This document shows positions 1-8,200 of a stretch of 10,842 bases of DNA, one piece after another. The first letter of the stretch is position 1. Every line of letters starts with the position of its first letter. Source of the stretch: an uncultured archaeon (GTDB taxonomy: Archaea > Thermoproteota > Nitrososphaeria > Nitrososphaerales > CALBXV01); NCBI GenBank assembly GCA_937890045.1, contig CALBXV010000462.1:1-10842 (forward strand). The letters are read 5' to 3'. A program made the translations under genes and the position numbers. Under the pieces are notes generated by a model. That model was not told the origin of the DNA. It saw only the letters and a program-made list of their open reading frames with translations, and searched no databases.

Positions 1-2262
1 TTTGAAAGAATAAAAGAAGACTATCCCAACTTGCTTTATCTAAATAAACATCATCTTGATCTGACTCAAGATGAAATAGAAATGGCTACTCGTCATATTA
101 TGAGTGCATTGATTAAAGCTGATTCGGATTTACTATCTGAAATGGGTGGCCTGATGCCGTGGCAAGATGTACTAGATGAAACAGCTCAAGAGTCTTACAA
201 TAGGGAAATAGCGGAAGCAGATGTAGATGAAGATGCAGATGAGGTAGAAGGAGGTCTTACAGACCTTCTTACACCGAAAGGAGATGCAGGTGTAGATCTT
301 ATTAAACCGTCAGATATTGATAGGCCTGATTTTCCTGTTATTGATCATAATCCAGCCCATACTGCACGAGTTAATAGAGAGAGACTAAATTTAGCTGCAA
401 CACCTGTAGCTGAACATTCTCTTCCACCTCTTACCTATAATGAAGAAGGTTTTCCAATCTATAATCCAGAAGATCCATCTACTCAACGTAAGACATCCAC
501 ATCTCCTGTAACAGAAGTTCCTGCACGTACCAGAGAATACTCTCCATCAGGACTTACACAGTTAGCTGGAGCATACAACCCATCAGTTGTTGGTACTTCT
601 CACCCGTGGGCTTCACCAATGCAAACAGTAACAGAAGGTTTAAGTCCTGAAGATAAAGTAATTCTTTCAAATTGGATAGAGTCTCCAGAGACGAAAGCGC
701 GTGACGCAGAAAGAGAGAAACTTCATGCTCTTCTAGCATATCAAGCTGCTCTTAATCCACCTTCTCGTATTCCATTTGGAATGCAGGGTGGTGGATCAGT
801 TGCAAACCCAATGAGTTTTTTAAAAGCTCTTGTTGACGCAGGAATAGTAGGTAAAAAGAAAAATAAAACTGCATCCAAAATGTTAAGTATGGCTTCTCCT
901 ACTTCAAAACGTAGACGATTAACAAAATATAGTTCGCCTCAAGCTGCAGCTATAAAAGCATTATATGAGAATGCACATCCAGATCTAAATGCATTTGTTA
1001 GTGAAGGAGGTTTAGAAAACTTACCAAACGTAAGAAGGAAAGATTCAATGATACAAAGAATAAAACAAAAACTTGCTGCTGCTAAAAGATATGAGGCAGC
1101 TAAAGGCGGTATGGTTCCTCAAACAAGCTTTGCAAACGGAGGATTAGTTGAATTATATAAGAATGGTGGTTATGCTACAAATGAAGATGAAATAACAGCA
1201 TTGACACAGCAGATTAAGGCATTGCAGAAAGAACTGGTTACTGGTGAGGCTGCACGTTTAAAAGAACAAGCTGCTAGACAATATGAAAGATGGAAGGAAC
1301 CAAATAGTCTTGCATATAAACAATTTGTATCAAGATATACACCACCAGAAGAATCTTTTGAAGAAATAACGCGAAAACAAAAAGAAGATATAATAAATTC
1401 TGGTGAAGGTGTTAGTGGTCTTGTACAATTACTTCTTAATAAATGGAGAACAGATGAATGGGATGCTGACATAGGTAGAGGAATATTTGATACTGAAACT
1501 AGAGAGTGGTTTGAAGATAATTGGGATAGAGAGGAACCACTTAAGTCAATGATACATATAGTTGAGGACTGGTTACAGAGTGATAAAGGAGAACAATTAG
1601 CTGAGGTTGATAAAAAGATAGCGAGTAATGCGGCGATGGGTCTTGCTTTTTACGAAGAAATAAATAATGCAATGAAAGACATAAACAGTGGTATTGATAA
1701 TCGAGAAGCATTAGGATTATCACAGATAGAATTAGCTGGTATGGAAGAACGATTAGCTGAATTAAAAGCACTGCGAAATAAAACGACTGATGCTAGTGAT
1801 AAAAACTTACCTATTAATTGGAAACTAATAGCAGCTGGTCTTGCAGCAACAACAGGAGGTGGCGGTGAGACTTTTGGTGAAACAGGTACTCGTATGATGC
1901 AAGCGTATCACGGAGAAGAAGCAGCTCAAGCCGGAGCTAGACAAGCTGAAGCAGATGTTATAGCAAAATTAGCACAAGCTAGAGGATTTGATGCAGCTAG
2001 TATGTCTCCTTTATTCACTTTGATAGCAGATATAGAAAAATCTAAATCAGCAGCTCAAGAAAAAGTATTAGATAGAAGATTAAAAACAAACTTAGGAGTT
2101 TTAGACTTTTATAGTTCGGAAGTATCTCCATTTACATCTCCTGAAATAGGAGCAGCTAATGTTCAAAAAGGTGCTACTTTAGCAGATCTTCTTCTTAATC
2201 AAAGTGACTTAGGATCTAGATTAACTGGTATTAGAGACTACACAGCAACACGTAAACAATAA
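1..2262 (+). CDS. Large virion/internal-type protein, 5'-truncated, function unknown
   Basis: I do not recognise a named family. The frame is open to base 1 and its first ten codons (FERIKEDYPN) read as ordinary coding sequence, so the gene most likely starts upstream; TTG at 31 or ATG at 82 are possible internal starts but neither has a Shine-Dalgarno. 753 codons are visible. Numbering from base 1, there is an acidic stretch near 72-84 (EADVDEDADEVE), a basic segment near 275-306 (GKKKNK, KRRR), paired glycine motifs GGMV (369) and GGLV (380) ending in NGG (390), a predicted coiled coil near 395-425 (ALTQQIKALQKEL), and an Ala/Gly-rich region near 608-665 (IAAGLAATTGGGGETFGE...AYHGEEAAQAGARQAEA). 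I recall similar glycine motifs and Gly/Ala-rich ends in structural or internal virion proteins of marine phages. It ends in tandem stops (TAATAA, 2260-2265), 14 bases before the giant gene, so the two are probably co-transcribed. A scaffold, tail or ejection protein are all possible; I see no enzyme motif. Confidence 0.8.
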   Translation, partial: FERIKEDYPNLLYLNKHHLDLTQDEIEMATRHIMSALIKADSDLLSEMGGLMPWQDVLDETAQESYNREIAEADVDEDADEVEGGLTDLLTPKGDAGVDLIKPSDIDRPDFPVIDHNPAHTARVNRERLNLAATPVAEHSLPPLTYNEEGFPIYNPEDPSTQRKTSTSPVTEVPARTREYSPSGLTQLAGAYNPSVVGTSHPWASPMQTVTEGLSPEDKVILSNWIESPETKARDAEREKLHALLAYQAALNPPSRIPFGMQGGGSVANPMSFLKALVDAGIVGKKKNKTASKMLSMASPTSKRRRLTKYSSPQAAAIKALYENAHPDLNAFVSEGGLENLPNVRRKDSMIQRIKQKLAAAKRYEAAKGGMVPQTSFANGGLVELYKNGGYATNEDEITALTQQIKALQKELVTGEAARLKEQAARQYERWKEPNSLAYKQFVSRYTPPEESFEEITRKQKEDIINSGEGVSGLVQLLLNKWRTDEWDADIGRGIFDTETREWFEDNWDREEPLKSMIHIVEDWLQSDKGEQLAEVDKKIASNAAMGLAFYEEINNAMKDINSGIDNREALGLSQIELAGMEERLAELKALRNKTTDASDKNLPINWKLIAAGLAATTGGGGETFGETGTRMMQAYHGEEAAQAGARQAEADVIAKLAQARGFDAASMSPLFTLIADIEKSKSAAQEKVLDRRLKTNLGVLDFYSSEVSPFTSPEIGAANVQKGATLADLLLNQSDLGSRLTGIRDYTATRKQ

Positions 2263-2269
2263 TAAGATA
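2262..2269 (+). promoter_or_regulatory. Possible weak ribosome-binding element ATAAGATA
   Basis: The 8-mer ATAAGATA lies 7 bases before the ATG at 2277 and overlaps the tandem stop of the upstream gene. Its TAAG could pair with the extreme 3' end of 16S rRNA (CUUA), but there is no GGAG core. The same 8-mer sits 6 bases before the next start codon at 10775. Another possibility is that the giant gene is translated by coupling to the upstream gene. Confidence 0.3.
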
Positions 2270-2276
2270 ATTAATC

Positions 2277-5200
2277 ATGGCTACATACTCGCTTGATTTT
2301 AATGATGGTAAAGAACCAACTGACGTAGACGTTCCTGAAGAATTTTCAACAACACAGGAAGATGCTGAGTCATGGATTAATAGTAATTATATGCCTTATC
2401 GGGATGCTGGATTAGCAGTAGCCGAAGAAGACCCCGACCACCCACTATCAGGATTACCTGATTGGGCGGCGCGGGGTTTTTATCGTTTGGCACAGGGTGC
2501 TAACATATGGCAGTTACGTCTTGGTTTAGATAATAAAGAAAACGCTGCAGAAGATATAGGACAATATACAGAATTTATTAAAAAGCTTCCATATGATCAG
2601 GAGAGTATAGATTTTATGGTTAATATTTCCAAAGCAAATGATGAAAAAGATATTTGGAAATCTTTAGGATTATATTGGGATGCTGTAGCAGCTAAAGGTG
2701 GTCTTGGAGCTTTAACAGAAATTGTTGGAGAATCTTTTGCTATGTATACTCCAACATTAGTAGGTGCTATTGGAACTTCTTTAACTCCTGCTGGTAAAAT
2801 AGGTGGTGCGATTGTTACAGGATTAGGAAGTCTTGGTATTGAATTTGGAGATGTAGCTGTTCAGTCAATAGATAAGTTTCTTAGAGAAAAAAGAGGCACA
2901 GACATTACTGATAATAAAGCTGTTATAGATATCTTTAGTAATGAAAAACAGATGGAAGAATTTACTGATTTTGCTCTTAAGCGTGGTGCTCCAATAGGAT
3001 TAGCGGATGCTGTATCTTTTGGTCTAGCTGGTAAATTATTTTCTGCTGTTAACAGATCTATTAATATGGGTGAACAAGCACTTAAAGCAGGTACAGAAGG
3101 AGCAAAACAATATAGCAGATTAGCAAAAACAGGAATGTTAGGTGCAGCAGCTGCTACTGAAACTATGGCTATCCAACCATTTATGGGTGGTTTAGGTGAG
3201 TATGCTGCACAGGTTGTAGCTGAAGAGGATAGAAGATGGGGTGATGTATTTGTAGAAGCAAGTGCTGAAATTATTCCGGGTGCTTTTGAAACTATGCTTG
3301 GTGTTGCAGTTATAAATGAAGAACAACGGAAAATCTCAGGTGAAAAAATAGAAGAGGAATTTCTTGATCTTAAAGATTCTAATACTTTAATTGCAGATGC
3401 AATAATAGATGATATAGATAAAACATCAGAAAAAGATGAACCTAATAAAATATTTACTATGTTAGCAAATCCAACTAAATTACAAAAAATATATTTTACA
3501 CATTTAGCAGATTCTATAGGAAGAAGTTCTATTTTAGCAGGAGAACCAATCACACCAGAGAGTATACAAAGAGGATCTGGTTTTAAAAATAAACAAACTG
3601 CAAGAATTGTAATGGATAATCTAGTTACTACTGGAGATGTAGTTGCTACGCCTGAAGGTACATATGTTTTTACTGAACAAGCTGAAAAGAAATATAATGA
3701 AGCTCCTATAAAGAGTAATAATAAACAGAGGAAAGCACTTAGAAGACTTGCTACCCCACTACTAGAAGCAGCAGCACCTGCTCGTTATGTAATAATGAGA
3801 GAATCACCAACTGGATATTCAGTTGCAAGTAAAAATGGTGCAAGATTAGCTTATCCTACAAGAAAAGAAGCTGTAGCTCAAAAGAATAGTTTATTAAATA
3901 AAGATAAAGACACAGCAAAGAAACAAAAACAGAAACAGAAAAATAAATATAGTGTTGTAAAACTTGAAAAAGGTAGAGATATACATCTTCCTACTGGAAC
4001 AGTTGTAGCTCCTTCTGCTACGTTACAAACTTTACTTAAGTCTGCACCAGATATAAAGAATCCTGAAGAATGGAGGACCGTACCAAACTCAAATGAATTA
4101 GGTGAAAAGATAATGCTGCCAACAGATGTAACTGGTGGTGGTTGGTTTAAATTTAGATATAATACAGAAACTGGTGAGCCAGAATATCAGTTCTTATCTC
4201 AAAATATTCCTTTACAAGCTGCATTAGAAGAGACATTAACTCCAGAACAAACAAAAACTTATAATGGAAACGCTCCAGCAGAGAATGCTTTAATCAATTT
4301 GAATAACGCATCACTTGATGAAAATTTATCAACCTATTTTAATCCTATATTTCTCCATAACGAAAGTGATAAAAACTTTTTTCAAAATATGATAAATAAA
4401 TATAAGTTAGATCCACAAGCGTTGAAAGATGAAAGTAATCAGGTAGCAGCAGTTTTACAATATATAGATAGAATGAGTGCTAGAGCTGTAGAACGAGTGG
4501 TAGAAGAAAAAGAATCATTAGAAATGGAAGGTGGTAAAGAACCTACGTTTTATCAAGACAAAGACGATGATATTGGTTTTATAGTAAATGAAGAGATTCT
4601 AGAGGAATTAGCTAAAACTGAATTAGCAAAAACTGAAGGTAATTTTGAATCAGTCCCTACCTATAAGAATCCTAACACTGGACAACAGTGGGTAAAGATA
4701 ATAAATAAAGATACAGGTGATGAATATCTAGATAAAGAAAGGTGGGATGATGCTAAAACAGCTAATATAAAATTAACAAAAACGGGAAATCTTTTAGATT
4801 GGCCTGTAAATATTAATGGAAAACCTCTTACTCCAATACAGGCACAAGCAGAAATTGATTCCGGTACAGCTAAGTTAAGACCAGTAACTTCTGAACGTGG
4901 AATTGTAGAGGGTAAAGAACTTGCTATTGGTGGAGATGAGTTATCAATCATAGATTATTATCTTAAACGGATTAAAGATCTTTCAACAGGATCTACCGGA
5001 TCAGACTCACTTGCAAGTATATTAAGAGAATTTGAAGCATTTGTATTAAGTAAGGGGGAAACGTTTGGTAATGCACCTAATAGACTTTATTATGAAAAAG
5101 GAAACCCAAATACAAGACCACAAGTAAATACTGAAACTTTAACAGAATATTTTACAGATCTTGAAAATCGTTTACAGGATAATCAAACACGAAGAAATAA

Positions 5201-8200
5201 ATTCTTTGCTTTAGGAGAGTTTATAGATTGGCTTAGAGAAAGTACTATTCTTGATCCTAATGAAGCAAATCCGATGAGTCAGGTTCCAGAACCTCCAAAA
5301 GGAGATAAATTAGACCCAATAATAGCTCCTACACCATCAGCGTGGAAAATATATGAAGAAGTAAGCACAGAACGGGCAGAAGAATATAGAAAAAAATATT
5401 ACGATAAAGTTACAAAAAATATTGAAGCTAAGATGCAAAATGGTGACTTTATAAATGATGGAATACTTAAAAAAAATGAAGCTGGCGAAAATATAACGTT
5501 AGCAGATTTAACAACTGACCAAAAAAATATAATAGAAACTAGATTTAGAGAAGGTCAAGAAGCGTGGGGAAAACCCGGTGGTCCTGATGACAAATGGTTA
5601 GCAAATAAAGAACGAAAAGAATGGTCGGCAGCTGTTCGTAGTGATGTTATGTTGAAACTTCAGTATAGGGCTGCATTACGTGCTGGAGAAGTGGTATCAC
5701 TTTATTGGAAACCAACTGTATGGACTAAAAAGAGTGGAAAGAAAGTAACAGACCTTAAAATAGCTGGATTAGAAACAGCGATAAATAACGGTGAAGAATA
5801 TATGAGAATGTATCAATCAAAACAAGATACTTTTAAAGATTTTTTCCTAACACAAGATGTTAAAAATATTATTGAATTGTGGGTAACCGGTACTTCAGAA
5901 AATGTACTTCCAACAGGAGGTCTAATGATATCTCCGAGAGATAGTTCAATACTTGATGTAGAGAGAAAAAAGAATTTAACACCTGAAGTAAAAGAAAATA
6001 ATCTTAAGTTTTTATTTCCATCAACTCAGCATAAAAAGAAAACTACAAGTGCGGCTGGAATAACTAGAGAAGGTGGTCATGTTGCAGAAGAAACTTATCA
6101 AAGAGCTTGGAAAGGTGTTCGTTCAGCAAAAAGACAGGATGAACTAGAACCTATTTTAGATAGTCTTTGGGGAAGATTTACTCAAAGAATGATAGATAAA
6201 AATCTACCAACACCAGACTGGAAGGATTTTCATTCTCATATAGCAAGACATGCTCGTTTAACACATGTTATGAATACTGGTAGAGTTACTATACAACAAC
6301 TTATAGGACTAAGTGGTCATGGTGGGATTAGTGGTGTTCAACCTTATATTAAAGGGATAGATAGAAAGAGAGTATTTGCTGCTTTAAAGGAAATAGATCG
6401 AGCTAAAATAGCGGAGACATTTGATGAAGAAATAGCAGTAGGAGAAGCAGTAGGAATAACAGAAAGATTTACTGAAGAACAAATTAAAGAGCAAATAAAA
6501 ACATCCTTACAAGAGTATGCTATGAGATTAGAAATGGTTTTAGGTTCGGATACAGTTAAAGCAATGAACTTAATTGATAATAATAAAGTTCCTGAAAATG
6601 TAGCTCGTATGAAATATAATGAATATATGGAGTCTAAACGGGGGGACGGAGATTCAATAGTAATACATAAATTTCCAGACAATCCACTTAAAATGGGTAT
6701 GAATCCACAGTTACTTGGACAAGCACACATAATTATGAGAGACAAGAATGTAAGTAAGTCTGAAGCTATTAAAGAAGTAAATGAAACATCTCTCACCAAT
6801 AATGAGGCTGTAGCTTCTGCTACTGAAGAAGCTGAAGGACCACCCAAAGAACCTCCTAAAGAACCACCCAAAGAACCTCCTAAAGGACCACCGGGTTTTG
6901 GTAGAAAAAGAAAAAGTGCTGCTCCTGCTGTCGCTAAAACTATTCCTGCAGCTGTTGAAGAAAGATCACTGGAAGATATTTTCTTTGATGAGGAAGGTAG
7001 AGAAGAGGGTAGAAGAAGTGAGGGAGAAGATTCAACCGCTGATTTAAATACAATAAATAATATTGATTCAAGAATTAGTAGACCAGAATATATAGATCCT
7101 AACAGTATGAAAACTGATTTGGAAAGTATACATGATGAACTACTTGACAATCCTGCCATAAGATTCTTGACAGAAGCAGGTATGATAGATATACATGACG
7201 GTAAAAAACGTGCAGAAATAATGGAGGCATATAAAAGAAAAATTCAAGATATTGAAGTAGGAAAAACAGGAAGCATAGCAAGACTTTTTTTCCTTTTAGG
7301 TAGATGGCTTTGGCATCCTACATCATTCATGCAAATGCATCCTGCATCAGTACCTGCTTTAACATTACTAGAGCATTCACGTAGGATGCGTGAGGCTACT
7401 CAAGAACATATATTTAGACCTGCACATAATTATTTTAATAAGTTAACTCATGAACAAAGACATAAGATTAGTAATGTTTCAGTAATTCTAAATAAGCTTT
7501 ATCCTTTTACTAACACAGATCCTAATTACATACAATTAGAAAGACTTGAAGATGGATCTGCAAGACTTGTATTACCTATAGCTCCTGCAACAGAACCAAC
7601 TTCAAAAAAATATAAAGATAAAGATATAATACAACGAGTATCTGTATTCTCTCAAGAACATCTTGATCGTTTCTATAAGGTATTAGATGTTCAACCGGGT
7701 TCAATAATTGAATTAAGTCCTGAAGAACTTGTTGAATTTGATAACGTACAAGAAGCGTTTAAAAGAGGATATGAAATAATGGAGGGAGCACTTCTGAAAA
7801 GTTCTGAACAGACTCATCCTTTATATGGAGAACTACGAATATCTGTAGATGATACAGTTGCATCATCTGTAAGTAAAGTTAGATACTCTGCTATTGAATA
7901 TTTAAAAGATGTTAGTAATAGTGAAGAATTTATTAACGAAGGAATAAATAAAGCGATAGCTAATAAAGAAACAATGGATCTTGTTTACTTTGATGAGAAT
8001 GATGAAATAATCAAAGAAAATATTATTATATTAAAAAACGTTGATCAATTTTATAAGCATCTTAATCAAATAATTGTAGAATTAGAAACTATGAATCAAG
8101 CTGGTGATGCGCCATCTAAAAAAATGATGGTAGAACTTGATCGACTGTCTTCAGTTATGGCTGGAATGCTAGATGTAGTAAGTGACACTATGCAAGAATC

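Noticed and set aside
2861..3553. Antisense open frame of 230 codons
   Set aside because: Shadow of the Ala/Gly-rich N-terminal region of the giant gene; no recognisable motif or ribosome site.
6344..7159. Long antisense open frame of 271 codons
   Set aside because: Lies wholly within the giant + strand gene over the recombinase end and PPKE repeat. Its Ser/Leu-rich, low-complexity translation is what the reverse strand of such coding sequence gives; no start signal or domain seen.
7248..7275. EVGKTGS as a possible Walker A (P-loop)
   Set aside because: The GxxxxGK[ST] spacing is not met because there is no Gly four residues before GKT, and no Walker B partner is evident.
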